This document shows, one piece after another, positions 9,257-19,809 of a stretch of DNA of 64,000 nucleotides. Where the stretch lies: the NCBI RefSeq assembly GCF_017916325.1, contig NC_090164.1, positions 283,001-347,000 of the forward strand. Reading direction: 5' to 3'. Position 1 is the first letter of the stretch, and each line of letters starts with the position of its first letter. The notes beneath the pieces are model-generated. The model was not told the DNA's origin, did no database searches, and worked only from the letters and a program-made list of their open reading frames with translations. This DNA comes from Leishmania martiniquensis (lineage: Eukaryota; Euglenozoa; Kinetoplastea; Trypanosomatida; Trypanosomatidae). The position numbers and the translations under genes are program-made.

Positions 9257-11080
9257 CTACACATCTTCCCAGTCGGCCTCGTCTTCACACTCCTCAACGC
9301 CCTCCGCGAGGTCGCCCGCCGCGGCGGCAGGAGGAGGGTCGGTAGCGTCCTTCGCACTAGACGGAAAGCCCTTCTGTCGCCTCTGCTTCCGTGCCGCCTG
9401 CTTCCGGGCATCCTCCTCTGACACCTCCCGCTCTGCCATAGCGTCTGTAAGCGCGAAGCTCTTGGCCAAGTGACGGATGCGCGCGAACAGCTCCCTCTCG
9501 AAGCAACGCTTCTCGCGGCGGCTCCACAGCGTGGCGGCGGCGAGATCATCCTCCTCATCGGCCTCAGTATTGTCCCCCTCTTCCGTACCCGCCATGTTCT
9601 CATCGTCCATCTCGTCCTCCCACTCACTCTCTGCATCGCCCTCGCCGAAAGCACTGTTATCCATCCCGACAATGCGGATGTCGCTCGCTGGATCACGCCT
9701 GGCGCGACGCATTTCTTCACGTGAGTAGAAATGCAGAGCGTTGTCCGCTTGCTGCAGGTATGCCATGAGCTCGGCTTCCTCGTCGTCGTCCTCGGCCTCC
9801 CATCCGTCCTCCATCATGTCGGCATGATCGGCCCGCAGGGGGGCATACCCGTTATGCGCAGTGCCGAGCATGGCAGTATTCAGTCGAGTCATGGTACCCT
9901 CGCCGAGAATGCGATCCAGGACTGAGTCATTGATGTTCAGCCGGTCCTTCGACGGCATCTTCACCTTTGATGAGGATAGCAGCATGGACTGGAAGCTCTG
10001 TGCCTTCTGCTGCATGGCGCTTGGGTAGTCGTCCTCATCGCCCACACCGTCGTCCCCCTCGTTCATGGGCCCCGCCATCCCGTGATGGGCGGCGGCGCCG
10101 TGAACAGCGAATCGGTACTGCATGAAGTCCGCTGCGTCATCTCCGCCTCCAACGTGCTCACCGGCATCCTCCTCCTCCTCGGCTGCATCGATGGAGGAGA
10201 CTGGGGTGGCGCGGCCGGCCTCGCGGTGCATGGCGATGCGGCGGCTTCGCAGCTTTTCGCGCTCATTCGACATGTCCAGATACTCGAGGGCCTTGATCAT
10301 GATGTTCAGCTGCAAGTTTGTTGCACTCCCGTCACCGACATCCCGAGCGGCGTTGTCATAAATGGTGCCGTCGCCGCTGGTGGAGCACGCCATCAGTAGT
10401 TCATCTCGCGCGTTCCCCTCCATCGCGGTGGCTAGGTGATAGTTCAACGACACATCTGTGGAGTCGGAGCTGGTAGAGCTCTGATCGCTGTCATCGTAGG
10501 TGACGCCCCCCTCACGCTGTAGAAGTGCGCGCAGCAGCTTAATGTAATGCTCTCGTTCCTGAACCTCCTCTGCACTGCCTAGAACTGTGTACACCTCCTT
10601 TGCTTCCGAGACCGATGGTGCTGAGCCCCCAGGTTTAAGAGCAGTCGCTAAATTCTTCGCAGTGGCGGTGGCACTGGTCGCTGCCTGAGTACGTGCCGAG
10701 CCTTTAGCCTTGCCGCGCGAGAGCGTCTGCCGCGCCTTGACCTTCTCTTCGTCGAACAAGTTTTCTGCGCCTCTGCCGCTGGCGAAGGCATCGTCGTCGT
10801 CGCAGCTACAACTGCTGGTCCACAGGCATCGAGCCACGCTCAACCACCACGGGGGGCTGGCGCTCTCCACAGGTGCTGCAGTCTCTGAGCGCTGCCGTGA
10901 CTGAAGAAGAGAGCCGCCAACGGCTGCAGAGATGCCGAGGGCCACTGCGGCCGCACCGAAAAGAGCTGTGCGGCTGACGGCGTGGCTGGAAGCGCCGATG
11001 GCTGGGGTGTGCTGCACCGCTGCAGCGTAACTGTGTCTCAGCGTAACTGGTGTTGCTGAAGTGGAAGACGCGCCAAACAT
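9257..11080 (-). CDS. Acidic hypothetical protein with N-terminal hydrophobic segment
   Basis: A 607-residue protein from the ATG at 11080 (MFGASSTSATPV). The frame stays open further upstream, but only through a GTG codon. Residues of about 40-60 form an alanine/glycine-rich hydrophobic stretch (TALFGAAAVALGISAAVGG) that could be a single membrane segment or part of a targeting region. A short cysteine/aspartate patch (CSCDDDDAF) follows. The C-terminal half is very rich in Asp and Glu with several acidic runs, ending EDEADWEDV. A lysine/arginine patch (RKQAARKQRRQKG) lies near the C-terminus. I recognise no domain. It sits between CPC and the HYLS1-like gene in the same transcription unit. 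The coding call is strong because of the length and codon use; the function is unknown. Confidence 0.8.
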   Translation of the reverse strand: MFGASSTSATPVTLRHSYAAAVQHTPAIGASSHAVSRTALFGAAAVALGISAAVGGSLLQSRQRSETAAPVESASPPWWLSVARCLWTSSCSCDDDDAFASGRGAENLFDEEKVKARQTLSRGKAKGSARTQAATSATATAKNLATALKPGGSAPSVSEAKEVYTVLGSAEEVQEREHYIKLLRALLQREGGVTYDDSDQSSTSSDSTDVSLNYHLATAMEGNARDELLMACSTSGDGTIYDNAARDVGDGSATNLQLNIMIKALEYLDMSNEREKLRSRRIAMHREAGRATPVSSIDAAEEEEDAGEHVGGGDDAADFMQYRFAVHGAAAHHGMAGPMNEGDDGVGDEDDYPSAMQQKAQSFQSMLLSSSKVKMPSKDRLNINDSVLDRILGEGTMTRLNTAMLGTAHNGYAPLRADHADMMEDGWEAEDDDEEAELMAYLQQADNALHFYSREEMRRARRDPASDIRIVGMDNSAFGEGDAESEWEDEMDDENMAGTEEGDNTEADEEDDLAAATLWSRREKRCFERELFARIRHLAKSFALTDAMAEREVSEEDARKQAARKQRRQKGFPSSAKDATDPPPAAAAGDLAEGVEECEDEADWEDV

Positions 11081-12734
11081 GATGGTGGCGCGCGCAAGCC
11101 CCGGTGATGAGTTTCCGCCACTGTGTTTCCCCTTCTCTGACAACACGCTTTGTCAAACGCCTTCACTTTCGCTCGGCGCTCTCCACAGGGAAAGGCACTC
11201 TGTGTGTATGCGCCGATTCTCCTCGGTACACTAGAGCGCCTCTCAGGACAAATCTGTGTGCAGCACAAACGGCACGGAAGCGCTCGCTTGCCTTGGCTGG
11301 CTTAAGGTGGTGGCCCTTAGGTGGTAGGCCGACTGCTCTTGTGCTGGTTAGCGTGTCGGCTTTCAATAATGTATTCCAAGGAACGTTCGGGTGGGCCAGC
11401 GCCCTTACATGAATTCGGCTTGCAAGGTCGACGATGTCGGTGTCTCGCTCCTGTTGTGAGAGAGGGTGGGGGGAGTGGGCGCAGTGTTGCAGTACCAGCG
11501 CTGAGTAGCCTGTACGGATGTGCGGAGGGAGGGAGGGAGGGGATCGCCTCAATGGATGGGTTATGACTCACTTAGACCCGATAAGCAGAGCGGAAGAAGA
11601 AGAGGGCAAAGCCAAAAATAGCAAAAGAAAGGCAAAAACAGAAGAGACTCCCACGTCATACAACTCCAGTCGGCGATCGTCGTCGCGCTGCTCTATGGTG
11701 TACCTTCTCTGGTTGCTCAGGTACACGGCAATGGTGATCGCGCGCACGGAGAGCCGATGGGCGCTTTTTTATCGGCAAGACCAGCACGAGAGCGATAGCG
11801 GGCGACAGCGAAGAAAGTTTCAGAAGGCTCCGTGAGGGGGACGGAGCCCAACGTCATCAATGCGCCCCCACCCGCCCAAACGAAAAGGCAGAGAACTGCT
11901 TCGATGACCAAAAAGGCGTCCCTTGACCAACAAAATCACTCTCGTCCGCCGGTCGCCCTCTTCGGCAAGACCGCAAGCAGTGGGGAGAACGAGAAGGGGG
12001 GCACATCCAGCGAGCACAGGCAGCCTCTTCGCTTCAGCATCGTTCTACGCACTTCGCGGTGCAAAGCTCGCGAGAGCGGGGGTTCTTTTACTCTTGAGCC
12101 AAGGCACCGTCTACCTGCGCACGTTCCTGCATGTCAGTGCATGCTTGACAAGTATGTGTGTGGATGATAGAAAGAAAGACAGCGGCGCTTCTTTCGCAGA
12201 AATCGGGAGAGAGCCGGAGAGGCGCACAGTCGCTTCACCTTCTTATCCGCCCCCTTTTTTCCGCTCTGTCCCTGTCTGTCTGTCTCCCCTCACCCCTTTC
12301 CCCTTCTTCTCAGCGAATCACGTAGGCGGCTGGGGACAAGAAGAAACACGCGTTCGTTCTCCCCGCCTCCCCTGCGTCATCGTCCAATGACCCTCTCCTG
12401 TGTGCGCAAGACGTTCTACCTATCCGCGCTCCGCTTGACGCGCCTTCTCCTCTGCACCGCCGCAGCCTCGAGTCCCATCATCGCCGGTACCCCCCTGCGC
12501 TCTAAGCCCAAGCGCCGCGTCCGTATCGCACTTGCGCTGGTGCAGAACGCGGAGTCTGACGTAGAGCGCTCCCTCGCGTGCACTTTCCCCCTTCTCCTCC
12601 CGCCCCCCCCCCACTCCACACACGCACACACACAGACAGCTCTGTGAGAGCGAGTCTACTGAGGTTAGCAGATCGCTGATGCGGAAAGACGCTGAAGGGC
12701 TGCCCCTCCTCCTGGCCAAAGGATTCGCTCGCCT

Positions 12735-13840
12735 CTTTGAGCAACCCGCTTCAGAGGCAGTGCCTCGCTGCCGATGCCTCCTCGAGCCGCAGAGCCTCCT
12801 GGGGGAGGCCGTGCCCCCCCCCGCAGGACCTCGCCTTCCGTCAACGGATCGGCGACTGTGGAGGGCAAGTTGATGGAAGTTCGTCCGAGTGTGTCTCCCC
12901 TGTCAGGCCCTGGAGAAGGGCTGAGGCACCGTCCGGGATGAACCTGCCTTCTGAAGCTAGACGCCAAAGGGTTGAGGCCTCTGCAAGGGGGGGACTCGGC
13001 CTCTCCCTGTTGGTCAGACCCATGGGGTCCGCTGCCGGCACTTTGGCTCTGCATCATCACGCCACGTACGCTGAGGCCCCTGATGTCTACCCCCGCAGTC
13101 TGGCCAGCAAAGGAGTTCACCAGCGGCAGAAACGGGTGTACTCACGGGCTACCTCTCTTAGTGCATGGCGGCGAATTCGAAGCCTCGCTGCACGCTAGTT
13201 GGTGTCATCCGCCTCCCCGCTGTTGACGGACGCAGCGATCGCGTAAGGCTGATATGCGTCGTCGGACCTGCATCCAACGGCAGGCTTACCAGCGCACTGT
13301 GCATCACTGCGTGCATGGGCACGACGAGTAACGTCCTCCAGTTCCGCCCCCTCGGCCTTACCGGTCGATCCATTGCACCGCTGTTGCGGCCACGTCCAGA
13401 GCCGCTGGGCCGATGCGCCACCACTTGGCAAGTCCCCGAGTGCCTCAATAGACTGATTTTGGATACGCGCCGAGGCCGTGTCCCAGAGGATAGACACAAG
13501 CCACCGATGCGCAAAGGCGGCGTCCCAAATTTTGAACTGAAGGGCCACGCGCATGTGTGCGTGACTTGAGTTGTTCAAGTTCGTTGAGAAGAGCTGACGC
13601 GGTCCCGGCATCCCTGCGATGGGGGTCGAACGGTCCCCTGCCAAGCGAGGCTGGCGAGCTGCGGGCGTTGCCGCGCTGCTGCTCACGTACTCCCAAACGT
13701 GCTCCAGGCTTGATCAGGTCCTGCATTCACTGGCACCGCTTCCACTGGTGCGCGCGCATGCGTCCCATGGCGGCCAGGTGTGTTGCGGCTTCACCGTCAT
13801 GCCTCCTTTGACTGCCTCGACGCTGAGAGGACCCCTGCCC
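12735..13840 (-). repeat. Candidate degenerate retroposon (SIDER/DIRE-like)
   Basis: This 1.1 kb stretch differs from its surroundings. It lacks simple repeats, is evenly GC-rich, and carries several interrupted minus-strand frames that look like decayed coding sequence (13195-13686 and 13445-13726). Trypanosomatid intergenic regions carry many truncated relatives of ingi/L1Tc retroposons. I could not match it to the 473 bp repeat pair elsewhere in this window, so the assignment rests on general character only. Confidence 0.3.
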
Positions 13841-13901
13841 AGGGGCCCCTTCCCTCTTCGGTCCCAAGTCCTTCTACGGTGTTCGTGTCTTCTTGCGGCC
13901 C

Positions 13902-13950
13902 CCTCTGCATTCCTCCTCCTCTTGCCCTCCCAAGAGAGGAGGAATGCAGG
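13902..13950. repeat. Long imperfect stem-loop
   Basis: The arm gcattcctcctcctcttg (13907-13924) pairs with caagagaggaggaatgc (13931-13947) around a 6-base loop, with one bulged base. The pairing extends outward through a small bulge to the ccct/aggg flanks. It lies in the untranslated region between CPC and the gene downstream of it. Confidence 0.75.
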
Positions 13951-15992
13951 GCGGTGCTTGCATGTCACCTGTCGTCGACTCTGCTTGTATGTGTGTGTGT
14001 GTAAGAGTGCGTCCCCCGATGTATTTAGCTGTGATTGCCCTTTCTGCTGTTGAGGTGATCGCCGGTGACGAGAGAGAGATGGAAGCAAAGCCCTCTGTCA
14101 CTCAGTCGGCTTATCGCCTGTAAGGGGGGTGAGGGGGGAAGAGGGCCACTGCACCGGGCGAAGCAGCCGTATGCTTTGCCGCTCAAGTGCTCGCTCAGTG
14201 CAGGGGATAAGAGGGAGAGACGCGAGGGTTCCAGCAGGTAGAAGCGAAATTGGCGGTGGCGGGGGGGTCATACGAATGCGCTTCACTGCCCTGCCTCGCA
14301 ACTCTTCAAAGGGCCATCTTTTTCCTCTAGGAAAATGCCGTGTGCCACCCAGTAAGCGCCCACCGGCGTGTTCGTGTTCGCCGATTCGCCTACCGCTCTC
14401 GCGCAAATGTGCATGGGAGGGAGAAGTGCGGATGAAGCCTGATCACCGTCCCCCTCCCTCCCACCTCAACAAGCATGTGCCATGAGATGCGCAGTGGCCC
14501 TGTATACTCGGATCCAGCAACAGCAACTGCGCAGAGAATCAATAGCAAAAAGCTGCCGAACAAGGGGGAAAAACACGTGTCCTGTGCCCGCAAGCACACT
14601 GAGGAATAGGGGGAGAGCGATCGTGCACGCATGCACAGGCATAGTGAGCCAGAAGGGTAGAGAAAGGAGCTGTGGTGATCGTATCTGTGTTGTTGTATAG
14701 GCTTTTGCAGGGCGGGCCAGCGACTCGAGTGCTTACGGTATTGAGATCAAAAAAGTGGCACCGAGAGACGGAGAAGAGCGAAGCGTCACGCACAATCCAG
14801 CGCACGAGGAAACAAAAAGGCATGAAAACAGACGATCTCCACACACCACTGTCCAGCGGTTTCTTTCCTCTGTTTTTTTTGTATTTTGTGTAAGCGCGCA
14901 TGTGTGTGTGTGTGTCTTCACTCCGTGAAATTCTATGCGGCTGCACCTGCCACAGACTTTGTCTTGCACTGCCCCATTCCTTTTTTTTTTGTTTTTTCCG
15001 TTCTGCTGCGTCTGCCTCTCGGCGTGTCGCACAGACACGCTCACACAGACACAGACAAGCGCAGCCGTCCACCCGGCCCTCAAGTACCTGTGTGTGTACG
15101 TATTTAGGAGGGCGGTTGTGCCAGTGTACTTCTGTATGTATCGGCCTCGCCACAAACCCTTCGCCGAATCAGCTCTCGCAGGGGTCGTGAGGGGAAAAAG
15201 ACGGAAGTAAAGAAGAAGCAAGCGTTAGCTCAGGAGCGAAGGCCGAGAGGGAGGGAGAGAGACGAGATGGCGGGGAAAAAGGCGAAAGCTCCACAGTGTG
15301 AGTGCTCTTGGACTACAACACACATATATGTATATACACCTACCCACCTAATGGTCCTTGTGAATGCCTGTGTGTGATGGGTAATGGTTGAGGCGTGTGA
15401 AGGGGAGGGGGCGCACGTTTGCAGAAGCACACGTAAAGCTGAGTATGTAGCGGCAGCGATGATGGATAGTGGACAGAGCAGGAGGAGGTGGAAGAAGGAA
15501 AGCGATAAGCAGACCGAGTCGTGTGTCCCTCTTCGCCCTTGGCTGCCCTCCTTCGCATACTCAGTGATCGATCTCCATCCAAACGCAGCGGCACGCCTAT
15601 ACGTCCCTGCAGCCCACATGTGCTCGCGCCTTTCCCGTTGTTTGCCGTCCTCGAGCGTTCTCCTTTGCAGTCCTCTCGCGATAAAACTAAAAGAGGGAGG
15701 GCGGAGGGAGGAATAGGAAAAGATGAAGAAGGGGAAGGGTGCGCTTGCCCACGAGGAGAGACGAGAGAGCGCCGCTGATGCAGACAGATCTGGAAGCAAA
15801 ACGAAAAAAAAAGAGGGGTGTAGTGAGTAAAAGAGAGACAGGGCAAAAGAAAGCAAGCATTTTTTTCTTCGGTAGAAACAGAACAGAAGGCAGACATGTA
15901 TGCCGAGAGAGATGGAAAGGGAAAGAGAAGCACACGCCTGGATGTCCGCCTGCAACGGGCCCTGCGGAAGGAGGGCTCGATCGTCCTGACGG

Positions 15993-17015
15993 CTAATTTT
16001 CCGCGGGAAGGCCAGCCGTACCGGCTTCCTCGATACCACACTCGTTGGTGCCGCGCCTGATCAGGAAAAAGCCCTTGTCACCCCAGTCGGTATTCCAACT
16101 GTTGGCCACCTTCCAGTACGGGATGCCGTCCCGGACTCCCCAGCCGACCAGCTTCACGGCGTGTCCTCCGAGTTGGTCACCAGAGATGTGACTGTACACG
16201 CCACTCTTGTAGGCGACGAAGTCGGCGTACACAGTGAAGGCCACTTCGAAGGGGCCATTCTTCATGAGCTCGCGCATGTAAGCATCCTCGCCTTTGAGGG
16301 AGTAGGTCTTGGAGCCCTTGTACTTGACCAGAGCTGCATTGGGGTCATCGCAGGTGGTGTTGCACTTGGGGGTATCGTAGATGGTGCTTGGGCATGGCGG
16401 GTACTTTCCGTCACCCGAGTGATGGCCACAGGGAGGAAAGGGGTAGGGCTGGCACACCTCCGTCGCGAGGCCCACCAACTTCCACCACAACCACGCCATC
16501 GACGGGATGCCGCCGTTGCAGCCGAAGCCGCACACGAAGCAGCAGGAGAGGAGGTTGCCGGTCGATATGCGACGCTCTGGAAAGCCGGAGACGGTGCAAT
16601 AGCGGTCCGATATCGCCTCCACGGCAGCAAAGGCCCAGCACGAGCCGCAGTTCGACTGGTCACGAATCTCGCCAATCGTCACACAGTGGGGCCAGTGCTC
16701 AGCCGCGTCGAACGACTCTGGCAGCTCTTGTTGCTGCTCCTCATCAGAGAAGACGCGGGGAGGGACATCATCGGTGCTCATGCTGATCACACCCATCAGC
16801 TTGCGCAGCTCCTCGAGGCTCTTGCCAGTGACTAGATAGCCATTCTCGGCCGAGGCAGTCCACTGGCCCTTCGCCTTAGCGTTGACCTCGGCCACAAACC
16901 TCTTGCCCAGAAGCGGGGTGTTCCTCGGCTCCACGTATAGCCCGATCCCAGCGGTGACCAGCATCACGGTGAGTACGGCCACCACCAGTAGCACGGGCTT
17001 GATGTAAAGTATCAT
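15993..17015 (-). CDS. CPC: Cathepsin B-like cysteine protease (family C1A)
   Basis: A 340-residue preproenzyme, the size I expect for Leishmania CPC. An N-terminal hydrophobic segment (residues 7-27) is a signal peptide or anchor. The propeptide runs to about residue 97, and the mature domain begins near LPESFDAAEHWP. The catalytic triad is intact: Cys126 in QSNCGSCWAF, His285 in LGGHAVKLVGWG and Asn305 in NSWNTDWG. The occluding loop keeps the paired histidines (CGHHSGDG, His198-His199), which give cathepsin B its dipeptidyl carboxypeptidase activity. The cysteine pattern fits the family's disulphides. It acts in the lysosome-like compartment. I chose the ATG at 17015 because upstream sequence in the frame is pyrimidine-rich untranslated sequence encoding low-complexity residues. 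Confidence 0.96.
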   Translation of the reverse strand: MILYIKPVLLVVAVLTVMLVTAGIGLYVEPRNTPLLGKRFVAEVNAKAKGQWTASAENGYLVTGKSLEELRKLMGVISMSTDDVPPRVFSDEEQQQELPESFDAAEHWPHCVTIGEIRDQSNCGSCWAFAAVEAISDRYCTVSGFPERRISTGNLLSCCFVCGFGCNGGIPSMAWLWWKLVGLATEVCQPYPFPPCGHHSGDGKYPPCPSTIYDTPKCNTTCDDPNAALVKYKGSKTYSLKGEDAYMRELMKNGPFEVAFTVYADFVAYKSGVYSHISGDQLGGHAVKLVGWGVRDGIPYWKVANSWNTDWGDKGFFLIRRGTNECGIEEAGTAGLPAEN

Positions 17016-18369
17016 GATGTGGTGCCGCACACGGTTAGGCGGAGAAGCGAGGGAAGGGCAATGAGAGAGAGGGAGTGAGAGAGGTGTGTGCCAAGACCTC
17101 AGACGAGAGAAGGAGTCCGTAAAGTAGTCGGTAAAGGCACCGCGAGGAGAAGCGACAAGACGGCGGAACGATCCGAAGGGAATGCAAATGGCTGATAACA
17201 GCGAGAGTGAAGTTCGAGGGTTGAGATACAAGACAGGAGAGAGGAAGACGGGTTCTGGGGTGAGGGGGTGAGGGGGTGAGGGGGTAATCGAGCTAATAGG
17301 CCGGGGCACTGCGGCCGCATCAGTAAGAAAGGGAAAAGATGAGGCCGAAGCGAAGGGCCATGATGGACAAAAGAGGTACGTGTTGTGGTGGAAGCACGCC
17401 ACCAATGCAAAGCGTGCTCGGCATGCATGTAGCAAGGCAGGTGAGGGAGAAGAGAAGAGAGCGAAAGTCTGGGAAAAAGGGGGGTGGCGGGGGCAGGTGG
17501 GCCTGCCCATCCGCCTCTGCCATCCGCGCAGACGTCCGCGGCTCCGTAAGATGGGTGGCTGGAGAAAGCGTAAAGAGCACTACCGATACGACACTCGAGC
17601 CCCGTGAGCCTCCCCCGCTGACCCCGCGCGCCTCGCCTTGCAACGCCCGCCTGCAACGGGTGAGGAGCAAATCAGAGCACAGCAGCGGACGCGCTGCGAG
17701 GCGAGCTCACTCTTCAGGAGTCGCGGTGGCCACTCACTCTACAGCCTTCGCTCGTTGAGAGGGTTCTCGCGGAAGGGGGAGCACCTGGCGATATGGTCAT
17801 AGCACTCTTTCCACTCGCGCAAGCAACGCAGGTGTCCGCGCCGGTGGGCAGTGGCGTCCTCAGCTGCCGCCCCCGACAGCAGCGCCTCTCCAGCCTTCTT
17901 TGGTGCTTTCACGCCTGAGAGCCTTGCAAAGAATCGCCCACGGGGACACACACACGCACAGAGCAGGAAGCGAATTAAGGTAGCAAAGGGAAAAGACGTC
18001 AATGCTCAGCGCGACACACCTCCGCCTTTACTGCCGCATTGCCACTACCCTCTCACTGGCGGCAGGTCGCCTACTCGGACAGCCAACAGAAAGAAAGGAA
18101 TGTGCAGGTGGCGAAGTGTTGCACCGCAAGCGGAAACGAGAAGAATTGAGCGGCCCGTGTGCACACGAGCATATGAAGGCGCGTGTATGCATTGTCCGGG
18201 GGGGGGCACAACCGTCGGGACTCCAGCGCCGACGTCGCCTGCCTTAGCCGTTACGATTAAGCAACTGAAAATAATTCTTACATGGCCACATGCGTGTCAT
18301 CACCTGCACACAACCCGCCCATGCGCACGGTGCATAGACGCGCGCCAGTCCCTCACAACGACCCCTGCA
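17016..18369. other. Intergenic region upstream of CPC
   Basis: About 1.35 kb containing the 5' untranslated and splice region of CPC. Purine runs on the plus strand (17041-17095 and 17430-17490) are pyrimidine tracts in the precursor RNA. A threefold GTGAGGGG-type repeat with G-quadruplex potential lies at 17257-17284. No gene was recognised. Confidence 0.6.
17257..17284 (+). repeat. GTGAGGGG tandem repeat, G-quadruplex-capable
   Basis: Four guanine runs of 4-5 bases are separated by TGA triplets, in effect three copies of a nonamer plus a leading G4. It lies about 240 bp upstream of the CPC start codon, on the strand opposite the transcript, so the RNA carries the C-rich complement, which is also a good pyrimidine tract. 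Confidence 0.85.
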
Positions 18370-19809
18370 TCACGGCGCAGCGGCGGCGGGCTCACTATTA
18401 CGGCGCAGCGAGATAGCGAGCAGGAAGCTGGAGACCCCTAGCAGCACAATCAGCACGTTGAGCAGCCAGCCATCGATGGCGCTGCCCCGGTTCTCGTCGT
18501 TGGTCATCCAGCACGCCTCGGCTACCGCATCAGGAGGAAGCTTCGTGTGCTGTGCAACACCACTCCCCTCGGTTGTCGCTGACATCGCTCGCGGGGCGCT
18601 AGCCTGGAACGGTGCGAGATGGCCCGGCTGGAAGGCTCTGGGGAGCGGAATCGCTGCCGCCCCACGGCCGCCACGTCCGTGGCCACGATAGCTTCCGCGA
18701 CCACGGCAGCTTCCCTGCCCGCGGCCGCCACGGCCACGGCCACCACACCCACGACCGCGGCCGCGTTTTCTCGAGTCCGTCGCCTGTGGAGGGCGGCTTG
18801 GCGTGAGATCGGGAATCGCGGCCAGCGGCCGGTGCGGTGGAGTGGGCCTCTCGGTATAGTTATCCCCTCGGTTGTAGTGCAGGTACCGGCACGTGGTGAC
18901 CACGTGCGAACGCGTTCCACGGCACCACGTCCCGCACTGAGTCTCCCACGGCTCCTCTTTCAGTTTGGTGAAGGCAAGGTTGTGGCGCAGCTCAGCCTCG
19001 AAGTAGGCTGTCCTCAATCCGGGAATACCAATGAAGACAATGTCCGGGAGAAGGTGCAGGAAGGAGCAGGTGACCGGGCTGTGCGTCTCGCCCTTCTGTG
19101 GCTCCACATCTTTACGGCAGATGCGCATTTTCAGCGACTTTCCCGGGTTGCGCAGGAGTGCCTCCTTGCCAGGGTTGTCGACAAGCATGTTCAGTCGGAT
19201 GAACCGGTCGCCTACGAGGACGCCACGGTTGCTAAGGTGAAGTTTCTGGCAGTCAAGGATGCTGTGTGGGGCGTTAGTGACACAGGCCTCCAAAGTGGAC
19301 TTCGGGTTGGACTTAAGCTTCCCTGGAACATAGGAGAGGCCCCGATTCTTTACAAAGGCAGAGAGCTTGTACTGCCGAGTGCCTATGGTGATCATAACAG
19401 GCTTGAGTGGGGCGGAGGAGGAAGTGCCAGTAGCAGCCGCAACGGTCACCGCGGGCTCGTACTCGTACTCTTCGTCCGCATCCTCCCCCACGATCTCGCT
19501 ACCTTCTTGCTCCTCTTCTTCCGGAATATCCTCGTCTTCGCTCCCTATGGCATCCGTGTCGGCGTCACTCTCGTCGTCACTCGTCGCTGCGCCACCGCCT
19601 GCCCCTTTGCCCGCAATGAAGACGTCGGCAAGGCATGCTCCGGCTTCGCCATTCTGGAGCGTCCCCCATGCTGCCAGCGTTGAGTCAGGCGCGCTGTGAG
19701 CATCATCGCCATCAGCTGCAGCTTTTAGAGGCTGTGCTTCAGCCGGGTATGCAGCACCTGTGGAGCTGCCGATACCCGCCAAGGTGGCGCCTGCATCCTT
19801 GCTGTCCAT
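18370..19809 (-). CDS. Tail-anchored RGG-box protein with CCCH-like motifs
   Basis: A 479-residue protein from the ATG at 19809 (MDSKDAGATL); the longer frame upstream has only a TTG. An acidic stretch (EDEDIPEEEEQEGSEIVGEDADEE broken up) precedes a conserved-looking central part. There, two segments share the ending Thr-Cys-[Ser/Arg]-[Phe/Tyr]-Leu-His, preceded by other cysteines (CRKDVEP..., and QCGTWCRGTRSHVVTTCRYLH), which resembles CCCH zinc fingers with unusual spacing. An RGG/RG-rich region occupies about residues 347-383. A 21-residue hydrophobic segment at about 448-468 is followed by two arginines and 9 more residues, which is a tail anchor. RGG and CCCH features point to RNA binding; the tail suggests attachment to the ER or mitochondrial surface. 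The function is otherwise unknown. Confidence 0.8.
   Translation of the reverse strand: MDSKDAGATLAGIGSSTGAAYPAEAQPLKAAADGDDAHSAPDSTLAAWGTLQNGEAGACLADVFIAGKGAGGGAATSDDESDADTDAIGSEDEDIPEEEEQEGSEIVGEDADEEYEYEPAVTVAAATGTSSSAPLKPVMITIGTRQYKLSAFVKNRGLSYVPGKLKSNPKSTLEACVTNAPHSILDCQKLHLSNRGVLVGDRFIRLNMLVDNPGKEALLRNPGKSLKMRICRKDVEPQKGETHSPVTCSFLHLLPDIVFIGIPGLRTAYFEAELRHNLAFTKLKEEPWETQCGTWCRGTRSHVVTTCRYLHYNRGDNYTERPTPPHRPLAAIPDLTPSRPPQATDSRKRGRGRGCGGRGRGGRGQGSCRGRGSYRGHGRGGRGAAAIPLPRAFQPGHLAPFQASAPRAMSATTEGSGVAQHTKLPPDAVAEACWMTNDENRGSAIDGWLLNVLIVLLGVSSFLLAISLRRNSEPAAAAP

Larger units (their letters stand above)
11081..15992. other. Long intergenic region with candidate retroposon remnant
   Basis: About 4.9 kb without a convincing gene. 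It is the second longest gene-free stretch inside the minus-strand array. It holds a candidate degenerate retroposon (12735-13840), an imperfect hairpin (13902-13950), TG microsatellites (13988-14002, 14901-14915), a C-run with CA repeats (12598-12640), and long purine-rich tracts on the plus strand at 15660-15950 (pyrimidine on the transcript). The open frames present are low-complexity. Most of it is probably the CPC 3' UTR plus the splice signals of the next gene. Confidence 0.55.

Noticed and set aside
15230..16039. 269-codon minus-strand frame overlapping the CPC 3' end
   Set aside because: It is Ser/Leu/Phe/Pro-rich low complexity produced by pyrimidine-rich untranslated sequence, and overlaps the well-supported CPC coding end in another frame.
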